Assembly: GCA_965204245.1 (NCBI GenBank)
Contig: CBDBED010000004.1
Coordinates: 60,084 to 124,083, forward strand
Source: JAAXIE01 sp965204245
GTDB taxonomy: Bacteria; Chloroflexota; Dehalococcoidia; Lucifugimonadales; JAAXIE01
Direction of reading: 5' to 3'
DNA: 64,000 bases
Shown: piece by piece, positions 1 through 7,812 of the stretch
Layout: each line of letters opens with the position of its first letter
How positions within the stretch are numbered: position 1 is the first letter of the stretch
Translations under genes and position numbers: made by a program
The notes under the pieces: generated by a model
What the model saw: only the letters and a program-made list of their open reading frames with translations
Database searches by the model: none
Told to the model about the DNA's origin: nothing

Positions 1-44
1 TCCGCGTGAGTAAATTGCGAGGGATTCGATAGGAAAATGGGAGA

Positions 45-69
45 GAAATGAGAAACTCTTTCTCATTTC
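45..69. repeat. Perfect inverted repeat in the leader of the first gene
   Basis: An 11-bp arm GAAATGAGAAA (45-55), a 3-base spacer CTC and the exact complement TTTCTCATTTC (59-69) form a perfect dyad about 50 bp before the start of the ThDP enzyme. There is no U tract after it, so it is unlikely to be an intrinsic terminator for that gene. It could be an operator or a 5' UTR hairpin. The role is inferred only. Confidence 0.5.
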
Positions 70-117
70 CTGGCATGGAACCAAGACTGAACAGGACAAC
101 GCGAGAGGAGACCGCCA

Positions 118-1827
118 ATGCCCAAGGCCAACGACATGATCGTCCAAGTCCTCGAGGAGGCAGGCGTCGAGTACCTCTTCGGCATCCCCGGAGGCGGCAC
201 CGGCCAGATATATGACAGCCTCTTCGGCCACGACGACAAGGTCCGCACCATCCTGGCCCGCCACGAACAGGCCGCCGCCATCATGGCCGATGCCTATGGC
301 CGCGCCACCGGCAAGCCCGCCGCCATCATGGGTCAGGGCCTCTTCATGGGCTCCAACGCAGCCTTCGGCATCATGGAAGCCTTCCTCAGCAGCACCCCCA
401 TGCTCGTCCTCACCGACACCTCCGATGGCGGCTCTGCCCAGCACCCCGCCAACCAGTCCGGCGCCGGCGAATACGGCAGCGTCGACCTCCAGAGCATCTT
501 CCGCTCCATGACCAAGTACACCACCCTCGCCACCACAGCCAAGGAAGCAGTCCTGGGTACCCAGCTTGCCATCAAACACGCCACCAGCGGCCGTCAGGGC
601 CCCACCTGCGTCCTCATGCGCAGCGCCTCCATCGTCGGCGAGGTCGACGTGGAGTCCCCGCCCTTCATCCACCACACCGGCGGCTACCTCAACACCCGCC
701 CGCCCCAAGCCGCCCCCCAAGACATCGAGGAAGTCGTCAAACTCCTCGCCAATGCCCGCAAACCCGCCATGGTCGTCGGCAACGGCGTCCACATGGCCCA
801 GGCCCACGACTCTGTCCAGCAACTCGCCGAGCTATGGGGCATGTCCGTCGCCACCAGCTACAAGGGAAAGAGTGCCATCGCTGAGACCCACCCCCTCTCC
901 GTGGGAATGGTCGGCATCTACGGTCAGCGCGCCGCCGCCACCGCCGTCGGCGAAGCCGATGTCGTCCTCATAGTCGGCGCCAAGCTCAGCCCCCAAGACA
1001 CCGTCCGCGAGCGCCCCAACGTCTTCGACCCACGCCGCCAGCGCATCGTTCAAATCGATATCGACCCCCGCAACACCGGCTGGACCTTCCCTGTCGAAAT
1101 CGGCCTAGTCGGCGACGCCAAGTCAGTCCTCAACCAGTTAATCGACGCCTCAAAGGACGCAGCCAACGCCCAAGTCTCCCAAGAGCGTGCCTCCGCCCTC
1201 CAGCAGCAGAAGTCAGCCCTCAACTACTACGAAGACCCCGACCTCCAGCGCGATAGCTCTCCCGTCCTCCCCCAGCGCATGGTCCGCATCATGCAGGAAA
1301 CCCTCGACCCCTCGACCCTCTTCGCCCTCGACGCCGGCAACAACCGCACTTGGATGGCCCACTTCTACAAGTCCCAGCAACCCGGCACCTTCTTCTGCCC
1401 CGGCGGCACTGCCGGCATGGGCTGGGCCCTCCCCGCCGCCGTAGCCCTCAAACTCGCCAAGCCCGACCGCCCCGTCGTAGGCGTCACCGGCGACGGTGGC
1501 TTCATGATGTCCGTCCACGCCATCTCCACCGCCGTCCAGTACAATCTCCCCGTCATCTGGGTCGTCCTCAACGATGGCGCCCTCGGCATGGTCCGACACC
1601 ACCAGATAGGCCGCGAAATCTCCTCCAGCTTCGCCGAAACCGATCACGGCGCAGTAGCCCGTGGCATGGGCGCATGGGGCCGCCAAGTCACCGACTCCCG
1701 CCAGCTAGCCCAAGCCCTCCGAGACGCCGCAGCCTCCAACCAACCGGCAGTAATCGATGTGGTAATCGACCGAGGTCCATCCCCAGACGATTGGCGCCTA
1801 GACGCCAGAGGAGCAACCGAAACCTAG
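118..1827 (+). CDS. Thiamine-diphosphate-dependent enzyme, acetolactate synthase / decarboxylase-like
   Basis: A 569-residue protein with the three-domain layout of the ThDP decarboxylase/synthase superfamily. The N-terminal pyrimidine-binding domain carries the activating Glu (E50 in RHEQAAAIMADAYGRATG). A central domain follows, and the C-terminal PP domain has the GDG...ND cofactor motif beginning near residue 458 (GDGGFMMSV, ending VVLND). The start is supported by GAGAGGAG about 10 bases upstream. Acetolactate synthase needs a small regulatory subunit gene for full function and none is adjacent, so a catabolic 2-oxoacid decarboxylase or carboligase is as likely as IlvB. Substrate not determinable. 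A second, more benzoylformate-decarboxylase-like paralogue lies at 21467-23164. Codons are strongly C-ending, as in the native genes of this window. Confidence 0.85.
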   Translation: MPKANDMIVQVLEEAGVEYLFGIPGGGTGQIYDSLFGHDDKVRTILARHEQAAAIMADAYGRATGKPAAIMGQGLFMGSNAAFGIMEAFLSSTPMLVLTDTSDGGSAQHPANQSGAGEYGSVDLQSIFRSMTKYTTLATTAKEAVLGTQLAIKHATSGRQGPTCVLMRSASIVGEVDVESPPFIHHTGGYLNTRPPQAAPQDIEEVVKLLANARKPAMVVGNGVHMAQAHDSVQQLAELWGMSVATSYKGKSAIAETHPLSVGMVGIYGQRAAATAVGEADVVLIVGAKLSPQDTVRERPNVFDPRRQRIVQIDIDPRNTGWTFPVEIGLVGDAKSVLNQLIDASKDAANAQVSQERASALQQQKSALNYYEDPDLQRDSSPVLPQRMVRIMQETLDPSTLFALDAGNNRTWMAHFYKSQQPGTFFCPGGTAGMGWALPAAVALKLAKPDRPVVGVTGDGGFMMSVHAISTAVQYNLPVIWVVLNDGALGMVRHHQIGREISSSFAETDHGAVARGMGAWGRQVTDSRQLAQALRDAAASNQPAVIDVVIDRGPSPDDWRLDARGATET

Positions 1828-1859
1828 AGCCTGCTATGACTTCAATTGGAGAATACGCA

Positions 1860-2306
1860 ATGGTGGAGTCACGCGAGACCGAGACCAACCAGCTACTAGT
1901 GGGTCGTACCCATGAACCAAATACGCTGTCCAAGCTTGACAAGGCAAACCCCAAAGCCGCCGAGCGCATTCGCCACTTGGCGACCCTGGAACCCGATTGG
2001 GATGGCCATGGCGGGCACCCTGTTACCCAGGAGGCTATGAGGGGAACTGCTGACCTCTTGCTGCAAATTCAGGATAAGACTGGAGATGCACTCGCCGATG
2101 TCTTCATTGCCCCTCTACCTGATGGGAGTTTGGAGATTGAATGGGATTCCCGTTCAGGGGTGGAGCTTATGTTGGTAATACCCCCCAGCGGGGCAGATAT
2201 CCGATACCTGCTTGACATCCCTAATGCCGCTGGCGAATTTGACGAATCCGAGGGTTTGCTGGCGATAGACTCGAGTCTGGATGAATTGCTCGCCCAATTT
2301 CCCTAA
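1860..2306 (+). CDS. Hypothetical protein with WDG(H/Y)G motif, first of an unknown gene pair
   Basis: A soluble protein of about 148 residues. I chose ATG 1860 over the in-frame ATG 1836 because GGAGAA lies 6 bases upstream of 1860. It contains the segment LEPDWDGHGGHPVTQEA followed by a helical stretch and a beta-rich part (IAPLPDGSLEIEWD). Short proteins with a DWDGYG-like motif are widespread and of unknown function. The gene begins 32 bases after the ThDP enzyme stop. Its codons are noticeably less GC-biased than those of that neighbour, which suggests different origin. It is followed after 9 bases by another unknown gene on the same strand, so the two probably form one transcription unit. 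No function assigned. Confidence 0.7.
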   Translation: MVESRETETNQLLVGRTHEPNTLSKLDKANPKAAERIRHLATLEPDWDGHGGHPVTQEAMRGTADLLLQIQDKTGDALADVFIAPLPDGSLEIEWDSRSGVELMLVIPPSGADIRYLLDIPNAAGEFDESEGLLAIDSSLDELLAQFP

Positions 2307-2315
2307 ATACTGAAT

Positions 2316-2729
2316 ATGGAGCATACTAGAAGTCCGCGAACGCAGAGCGGATTCCCAAGGTTATTGCAGGGGAGCGATGCGTTCTATCGTGCCATCCCGG
2401 CTAATCATTTGCGCGAAGACGGTACAGTGAGTCCTGGAGCCTTTGCTAGAGCGAGCACCAACAATAAGCTGTCTGTGGATTGGGCCGACCTATCTTCCCC
2501 CGAGGAAACCTATGCTCGGTGGGAGCGCTGGGGCGCAGGGCGCGGCGTTGCCTCTATTACCGCGCAGCTGTGTTGGGATAACAGCCAGTTCATCGAATTT
2601 GATCCCACGCCTGACAATCCGTCCCACTCTGAGATCACAGACCAACCCGGAACCAGGGTTGGCAACGACCGCCTCCGCAAAAACCTTTCCCGTCAGGCCC
2701 GTCTCATAATCAGCCGTGAAGGGCCATGA
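2316..2729 (+). CDS. Hypothetical protein, second of an unknown gene pair
   Basis: A 137-residue soluble protein. The visible core is HLREDGTVSPGAFARAS followed by a Trp-rich stretch (ETYARWERWGAGRG) and a polar C-terminus. No signal peptide or membrane segment is seen. It lies 9 bases after the WDG-motif gene and shares its lower codon bias, so I read the two as a co-inherited pair, in the style of toxin-antitoxin or other accessory modules. No catalytic motif is recognisable. The start has no clear Shine-Dalgarno, consistent with translational coupling to the upstream gene. It converges with the minus-strand gene ending at 2749. Confidence 0.65.
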   Translation: MEHTRSPRTQSGFPRLLQGSDAFYRAIPANHLREDGTVSPGAFARASTNNKLSVDWADLSSPEETYARWERWGAGRGVASITAQLCWDNSQFIEFDPTPDNPSHSEITDQPGTRVGNDRLRKNLSRQARLIISREGP

Positions 2730-2748
2730 TTGTACCCGTTGTTCTCTC

Positions 2749-3801
2749 CTACCCCACCCCCACCATAACCGCCCGGCTCGTAGACCAAGTCGGTATCCAA
2801 GCCGAATGCCGCCCGTCACCCCCGGCCACGATCAGGTAGATGTTGTCGGTCGTTGTGACCGGCGGCACCATGAAGTCATCGTCCGTTTCATCAATCCAGT
2901 CCGGCCAAGTCCGTCCCGACCAGTAAGCCCGGCCCCGCAACGTGCCCACAGGCACTTGCGCCTGCCGGAAAATCTCCTGCTTCACGTCCTCTTTGCTTAA
3001 CCCCTCCGCCGCAATCTCTTGTGCATGCTCCGGTCCAATCACCATCAAAAGGGGCGTATTCCGTCCGATGATGTAATGGCTGAACGAACCCCCGTGGTAC
3101 AGCGAGGCGCACAGCGTGCTCAGCACCTCCGTCCCCGAAGTCACCGACATCTCGCTTATCTGGTGAAGCGCAGTCGTCGCGAACAGCGTCACCGTGCTGT
3201 CTCCCGGCCCAAACCCATGCTCCACATGCATCGGCTCCCACGGGCTCCGCTCCTCGTTCTCCGCAATGCAGAACGTGTACTTGGCAGGATGCGCCAAGGT
3301 CGATTTGTCCGTCTGCCCCGGTATTGCCCCGCCAATGTTCCGCATTGCCAGCCTGAGTGCCCGCCCTATCGTGGCATTCGCCCGGTATCCGCTCCCGAAT
3401 ACGCCCGTATCCGCGTTCACGTTCAACTGCTTGGCAATCGGCCCATTGACCACAATGAGAGGCGCCGCTCCACCCGTCGTAGACTGGATGCCCCCCAGGT
3501 TGTACTCCGTACGGCACACCGCCTTCACCGCTGCCAACACCACCGGGAAATGCTCCGGCTTGCACCCAGCCATCACCGCATTGATTGCCACCTTCTCCAC
3601 CGTGGCACTGCCGTTGACGGGAGGCATGCGTCCCAACACCGTCGAAGCCTCATCGGCTACTGTAGCCAGCATGGCCCGCACCCGCTCCTCGGTGGGAGGC
3701 ACAATGGGCAGCCCGTCCGTCCAGCCCCTCTCGTGAAACAAATCATTGATGGCGTCCAGCGAGTCAGGGGCCTCAATGTGTCGCGATTTAATGTCCGCCA
3801 A
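2749..3801 (-). CDS. Conserved protein of unknown function, partner of the UGSC selenoprotein
   Basis: A 350-residue soluble protein with the N-terminal signature ERGWTDGLPIVPPTEERV (residues about 25-42) and a central Gly-rich part (FGSGYRANATIGRALRLAMRN). The start codon is TTG at 3801, only 8 bases beyond the UGSC stop and preceded by GGGTAGGGAA, so the two genes are almost certainly co-transcribed and probably translationally coupled. From memory, proteins with the WTDGLP(I/V)VPPT signature recur next to UGSC-family genes. Their reaction is not established to my knowledge. There is no membrane segment, and I see no in-frame UGA in this gene. Its adjacency to a selenocysteine redox protein suggests a redox or thiol/metal-related role, but that is inference. 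Confidence 0.75.
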   Translation of the reverse strand: MADIKSRHIEAPDSLDAINDLFHERGWTDGLPIVPPTEERVRAMLATVADEASTVLGRMPPVNGSATVEKVAINAVMAGCKPEHFPVVLAAVKAVCRTEYNLGGIQSTTGGAAPLIVVNGPIAKQLNVNADTGVFGSGYRANATIGRALRLAMRNIGGAIPGQTDKSTLAHPAKYTFCIAENEERSPWEPMHVEHGFGPGDSTVTLFATTALHQISEMSVTSGTEVLSTLCASLYHGGSFSHYIIGRNTPLLMVIGPEHAQEIAAEGLSKEDVKQEIFRQAQVPVGTLRGRAYWSGRTWPDWIDETDDDFMVPPVTTTDNIYLIVAGGDGRHSAWIPTWSTSRAVMVGVG

Positions 3802-3809
3802 TACGTTCC

Positions 3810-4352
3810 CTACCCGCCGTTGGCCATCAGAGCCCCGGCTACCTCGCTCAGGGCGCCCCGCGCCAGTTCCGCCACTTGGTCCGGCTTCATGCTCGCAATG
3901 GGGTGCGACACAATCACCGTCGGATGTCCCGGCATCCCCAGATTATTCCTCCGCATGTTCGCCAGTCGGGTGAACACCTCAGTCACTACCGTCACCGAAG
4001 GCTTGCCCCGCTTCTCAGTCTCAATCCCGTCGTGGAGACCCCACGCCGTGCACGACCCTCAATCAGCGACGGCATGCACCACCACATCAGCGGCCGCCAC
4101 ATCGTCCAGCAACTCAGGAGGCGCCGGGCTGTTGGCGTTGGCCTTCTGCCGGTGTACTACCTTGGCCACGCCATACTCCGCTATGAGCCCCTCACCAAGC
4201 CCAACCAGAAACCGGTCCGAGTTGTGCTTTGTGTTGTCCAGCAACGCCACCGTGACCCCCGACAGCGAGGCAATCCGTGGCGCTATGGGCAACTCCTCCG
4301 GCACGTCCTCTGCGGTGGGATCAAGCAATACCACCATCCCTTCATCGGCCAT
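3810..4352 (-). CDS. UGSC-family selenoprotein (in-frame UGA read as selenocysteine)
   Basis: Read from ATG 4352 (AGGAGG 8 bases upstream), the frame runs 97 codons to a UGA at 4061-4059. It then continues without interruption for 82 more codons to the TAG at 3810. The UGA sits in the motif D-U-G-S-C-T-A-W-G-L-H-D-G, which is the defining UGSC signature of this selenoprotein family. The full product is 180 residues with Sec98 and Cys101. The N-terminal half (VVLLDPTAE..., a Rossmann-like alternation) and the C-terminal half (NNLGMPGHPTVIVSHPI) only make a complete family member when joined. A SECIS-like hairpin follows the UGA (see 4031-4061). UGSC proteins are presumed redox or thiol enzymes with an unestablished reaction. 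Without Sec recognition the gene would be misread as two fragments. Confidence 0.92.
4031..4061 (-). promoter_or_regulatory. Bacterial SECIS element of the UGSC gene
   Basis: On the minus strand, counting the U of UGA as nucleotide 1, nucleotides 17-21 (CGUGG) pair perfectly with 27-31 (CCACG) and enclose the loop GGUCU at 22-26. In E. coli fdhF the SelB-binding hairpin has GGUCU at exactly nucleotides 22-26, so both loop sequence and distance match the established model. The hairpin lies within the coding frame, as in all bacterial SECIS elements. Confidence 0.88.
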
Positions 4353-4398
4353 GCTGTTGCCTCCTGACTCAAGAACCTGTATGAGCTGGTCGGCGCCG

Positions 4399-4404
4399 AT
4401 TATA
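4399..4404 (-). promoter_or_regulatory. Possible -10 element of the selenoprotein operon
   Basis: A perfect TATAAT on the minus strand lies 47 bases before the UGSC start codon. I do not see a convincing -35 at 16-18 bases (nearest candidate TTAGCG at 20 bases). The 125-bp region is shared with the divergently transcribed phosphatase-like gene at 4478, for which a TATACT at 4444-4449 could be the -10. Both assignments are tentative. Confidence 0.4.
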
Positions 4405-4477
4405 CTCCGGCCCTCCTTCGCCACGCTAACACGCCGTGCTTGCTATACTTGGCGCATTGCAGGGAAAGGGCCGGCAC

Positions 4478-5494
4478 ATGCAGGTAGCAGCAGGCAACAG
4501 CACCCAATCCACTCCTAACTTGCCTCCCGATGTCACCGAACAATTGCCCCGAGTGGAACGCGAAGCAGTAGCCATGGCCCGCGAGGCTGGGCGCATCGTC
4601 AGCAGCCTATTCGGCCAGTCCGTACAGGTGGACTACAAGGACGAAAAGCAGACCGACCCCGTCACCGCCGCCGACCTGCAGAGTCAAGCCTACTTGTCCC
4701 AAGCCATCACGCAACACTTCCCTAGCCACGGCATACTCGGCGAAGAAAAAAACGACAACGACGACCAGGAAGCCCCCGCCGCCGATTGGCTTTGGGTCCT
4801 CGACCCCCTCGACGGCACCACCAACTTCCTCAATGGCCTTCCTGTTTGGGCCGTCTCCATCGGCGTCATGTACCGCGGCCTGCCCGTCGCCGCCGCCCTG
4901 TATCTGCCATGGCCCGATTCCGACAACGGCATCGTACTGCATGCTCGTAGTGGCGGTGGGGCTTTCCAAGATGACGAAAAGCTGGAATTGCCCGACCCCG
5001 AAGAAATAATCGCCAACCGCCTCTCCGGCATCCCCGGTTCCTTCGGAGCCCAATACCGTATCGGCAAGACGCTCCGCCGCAAGGCAGGCGAACCCCGTGT
5101 CACGGGCAGCATCGCTTACGAACTGGCCATGGTTGCCCGCGGCGTCATGCAGTACTGCGTCATCGGAGGCCCCAGACTATGGGACATGGCCGCCGGAGTC
5201 CTCCTAGTCGCCGAGGCCGGCGGTTCAGTGATGCTGCGCCGCCAGAAATCTTGGGACCCCATGGACGCAATAGTCCACACATGGGAAACCAAGACCCCCA
5301 CCATGAAGGAACTGCGCGACCGGGTTCAGCCCTTGGTCGCAGGCAAGCCCCGCATAGCCCCCTTGGTCGCCTCCAACCTCACCCCGCGACGACCTTCCGT
5401 ACTCCGCCGCCTCAAGCGACTGGTCATTCGAAGAAAGCCACGTCAACAGCAGCAACAGCAACCCCAGCCCGCCTCCAGCCCGCCCGCCAAGTGA
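4478..5494 (+). CDS. Inositol monophosphatase family protein
   Basis: About 338 residues, with the Mg2+-dependent phosphatase motifs of the IMPase/FBPase superfamily: GEE (residues 88-90), WVLDPLDGTTNF (about 106-117, metal ligands Asp109, Asp112) and the C-terminal RLWDMAAG. These predict hydrolysis of a small phosphorylated metabolite such as inositol phosphate, PAP or fructose bisphosphate. The specific substrate cannot be told. The protein is cytosolic. The C-terminal 50 residues are unusual: basic (LKRLVIRRKPR) and then a run of six Gln followed by Pro-rich sequence. The start is uncertain (ATG 4436 is also in frame). It is divergent from the selenoprotein operon and followed 33 bases later by a CoA-transferase. 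Confidence 0.82.
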   Translation: MQVAAGNSTQSTPNLPPDVTEQLPRVEREAVAMAREAGRIVSSLFGQSVQVDYKDEKQTDPVTAADLQSQAYLSQAITQHFPSHGILGEEKNDNDDQEAPAADWLWVLDPLDGTTNFLNGLPVWAVSIGVMYRGLPVAAALYLPWPDSDNGIVLHARSGGGAFQDDEKLELPDPEEIIANRLSGIPGSFGAQYRIGKTLRRKAGEPRVTGSIAYELAMVARGVMQYCVIGGPRLWDMAAGVLLVAEAGGSVMLRRQKSWDPMDAIVHTWETKTPTMKELRDRVQPLVAGKPRIAPLVASNLTPRRPSVLRRLKRLVIRRKPRQQQQQQPQPASSPPAK

Positions 5495-5527
5495 CCACGT
5501 CTTCAAACACCATCATGGGGGTGCTTC

Positions 5528-6748
5528 TTGCCTGATGCAGCCGGGCCTCTCGCCGGGCTCAAAGTCCTCGACCTCTCCGTCATTGTGGCTGGAGGCACGG
5601 CAAGCAGCCTCATGGCCGATTTCGGCGCCGAGGTTGTCAAAGTCGAGCAGCCCCGCACCGGCGACCCCCTGCGGAATTGGGGCCCCTTCTACAACGGCGT
5701 CTCTCTCTGGTGGAAGGTCCACTCCCGCAACAAGAAATCGGTCACCCTCAACCTCAGCTCCCCTGAAGGCCAAGACTTGCTCAAGAAGCTCGCAGAGCAG
5801 GCCGACGTTCTCATCGAAGGCTTCCGCCCCGGCGTCATGGAACGCTGGGGCCTGGGCCCCGGCGACCTCCATGCCGTCAACCCCCGCCTCGTGATGCTGC
5901 GCTACTCCGGGTTCGGCCAGACCGGCCCCTATCGCGAACGCCCGGGATTCGGCACCATCGCCGAATGCATGAGCGGCTTCGTCGGCATGACCGGCTTCAA
6001 GGACACCCCACCCGTCCTCCCTCCCGTTCCCTTGGCCGACGAAATCGCCGGCGTCTTTGGTGCCATGGCCGGCATGATGGCCCTCTACCATCGGGATAGT
6101 GGAGGCCCCGGTACCGGCGGTTCCGGCAAGGGCCAAGTCGTCGACCTCAGCCTCTTTGAGCCTCTGTTCCGCCTTTGCATCCCCCACATCACCATGTACG
6201 ACCTCTTGGGCATCAACCGCGAGCGCGTAGGCAACGACTTCCCCGATGCCGCCCCTCGCAGCCTCTATCGCACTGGCGATAATCGCTGGCTTGGCCTCTC
6301 AGCCACCTCACAGCGCACCTTCGAGAACTTGGCCAACGCCATGGGAATGCCCGACCTGATCCAACGCCCCGCTTTCCAGGACAACGCTTCCCGCCTCGAG
6401 AACACGGAAGAACTGAACCAGGAACTCAATGACTGGCTGGGCCAACACTCCCTGCAACAGGTGATGGAGCAACTCGTCCCCGCCGGTGGCGTCGTCGGCC
6501 CTGTCTACGACATGGCCCAGATCGTAGAAGACCCCCACTATCAAGCCCGTGAGGACATCATCGAGATAGACGACCCTGATCTGGGACATACCCGCATGCT
6601 CGGTGTCGTCCCCAAGTTCAGCGACACACCCGGCGCCGTGCAGCACGCTGGCCCCCGCGTCGGCGAACACAATGCCCTGATTTATGGCAGTTGGCTCGGC
6701 TTGAACCAAAAAGACCTGGAAGGGTTGGCCCAACGGAGCGCCATCTAG
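5528..6748 (+). CDS. CaiB/BaiF-family class III CoA-transferase
   Basis: A 406-residue protein with family hallmarks: GLKVLDLSVIVAGG at the N-terminus, the GAEVVKVEQP segment, NKKSVTLNLSSPEGQDLLKKL, FRPGVMERWGLG and the GKGQVVDLSLFEP block. These enzymes move CoA between carboxylates, often to activate aromatic, terpenoid or carnitine-like acids for degradation. The start is TTG 5528 after GGGGGTG. There is no in-frame ATG near the conserved N-terminus. It is the first of three paralogues in the window (others at 7813-8997 and 17179-18384). The next gene (asparaginase-like) follows after 36 bases on the same strand. Confidence 0.88.
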   Translation: MPDAAGPLAGLKVLDLSVIVAGGTASSLMADFGAEVVKVEQPRTGDPLRNWGPFYNGVSLWWKVHSRNKKSVTLNLSSPEGQDLLKKLAEQADVLIEGFRPGVMERWGLGPGDLHAVNPRLVMLRYSGFGQTGPYRERPGFGTIAECMSGFVGMTGFKDTPPVLPPVPLADEIAGVFGAMAGMMALYHRDSGGPGTGGSGKGQVVDLSLFEPLFRLCIPHITMYDLLGINRERVGNDFPDAAPRSLYRTGDNRWLGLSATSQRTFENLANAMGMPDLIQRPAFQDNASRLENTEELNQELNDWLGQHSLQQVMEQLVPAGGVVGPVYDMAQIVEDPHYQAREDIIEIDDPDLGHTRMLGVVPKFSDTPGAVQHAGPRVGEHNALIYGSWLGLNQKDLEGLAQRSAI

Positions 6749-6784
6749 CCACCACTCAGCAGCACTCGGCACCTCGGAGGAGAT

Positions 6785-7795
6785 ATGGCATCGGACACCA
6801 AGCCACTGGTAAAGGTCATCGGTACAGGAGGCAGCATCTCCTATGTCGGCGACCACCGCCTCGACTACGTCGACTACAACTACGCCAACAAGCACTTCAC
6901 CATCGACGAACTCTTAGCCCGAGTACCCGAAGTCCACGACTTCGCCCGCATCGAGTCAGAACAGTTCGCCAACGTGGGCAGCACCGATTTGGGCCCCGAC
7001 CACTGGCTTCCCCTTGGCAAGCGCATCAACCAGATTTTCCGCGACGAGCCCGGGGTATCCGGTATCGCCATCACCCACGGCACCGCAACCTTGGAAGAGA
7101 CTGCCTACTACCTCAACCTCGTCGTCAAAAGCGACAAGCCCGTCGTCGTCACCGGCGCAATGCGCCCCCCCACTGCCATGTCCACCGACACCGACCTCAA
7201 CATCCTCAACTGCATACAGGTCGCCGCCTCTCCTGAAGCCCGTAACATGGGTGTCCTCAGCGTCCTCAACAACGAGGTTCAGGCAGCCCGCGAGGTCAAC
7301 AAGACCAGTACCTACCGTTTGGAGACCTTCAACGCCCACGACCTCGGCTGCCTCGGCTACGCCGACTCCAATCATCAGGTCGTCTTCTACCGTGCCCCCG
7401 TCCGCAAGCACACTCACCAGACCGATTTCGACGTGGAAACCCTGAACGCCCTCCCACGCGTGGACATCATCTACTCCTACGCCGGTGCCGACGACCTCCT
7501 CGTAAACGCAGCCGCCGCTTCCGACGCCAAGGGCATGGTAATCGCCGGCCTCGGCTCCGGGGGCTCCCCCGCCCCCTTCACCCGAGGCATGCTCCGCGCC
7601 CGCGATCAGGGAAAGGTCGTGATGATCGCTTCGCAGGCTGCTACGGGTCGCGTCATCGCCAACCGCCGCTTCCGAGAGCAGGGCTTTGTCGTATCGGACG
7701 GCCTCGCGCCGCGCAAAGCGCGTATCATGCTGATGCTGGCCCTGACGCTTACGGACGACCCCCAGCAGATCCAGCAGATGGCCTACGACTACTAG
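6785..7795 (+). CDS. Asparaginase/glutaminase-fold protein with altered active site
   Basis: A 336-residue protein with the L-asparaginase fold: N-terminal VIGTGGSISY in place of GTGGT, then THGTATLEETAYYLNLVV and VVVTGAMRPPTAMSTD. In classical asparaginases the second motif reads HGTDTLEET, where the Asp binds the substrate alpha-amino group. Here it is Ala. The first-motif Thr is also Ser. The fold is clear, but L-asparagine hydrolysis is doubtful. A different amide, lactam or cyclic imide substrate is possible. A good Shine-Dalgarno (CGGAGGAG) precedes ATG 6785. It is flanked by CoA-transferases on both sides, which suggests a catabolic rather than amino-acid-recycling role. Confidence 0.85.
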   Translation: MASDTKPLVKVIGTGGSISYVGDHRLDYVDYNYANKHFTIDELLARVPEVHDFARIESEQFANVGSTDLGPDHWLPLGKRINQIFRDEPGVSGIAITHGTATLEETAYYLNLVVKSDKPVVVTGAMRPPTAMSTDTDLNILNCIQVAASPEARNMGVLSVLNNEVQAAREVNKTSTYRLETFNAHDLGCLGYADSNHQVVFYRAPVRKHTHQTDFDVETLNALPRVDIIYSYAGADDLLVNAAAASDAKGMVIAGLGSGGSPAPFTRGMLRARDQGKVVMIASQAATGRVIANRRFREQGFVVSDGLAPRKARIMLMLALTLTDDPQQIQQMAYDY

Positions 7796-7812
7796 CCCCG
7801 AATAGGGCCCGG

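Noticed and set aside
1350..1859. Upstream extension of the WDG-motif gene
   Set aside because: Overlaps the ThDP enzyme in another frame and gives low-complexity Arg-rich sequence; the internal ATG 1860 has a Shine-Dalgarno.
4059..4061. Nonsense mutation splitting a pseudogene at the UGA of the UGSC gene
   Set aside because: Downstream frame is intact and conserved-looking, the residues around the UGA spell the UGSC signature, and a SECIS hairpin is in exact register.
3019..4518. Long plus-strand open frame opposite the selenoprotein operon
   Set aside because: Arg/Pro/Ser-rich shadow of GC-biased codons; both minus-strand genes have family motifs and Shine-Dalgarno sites.
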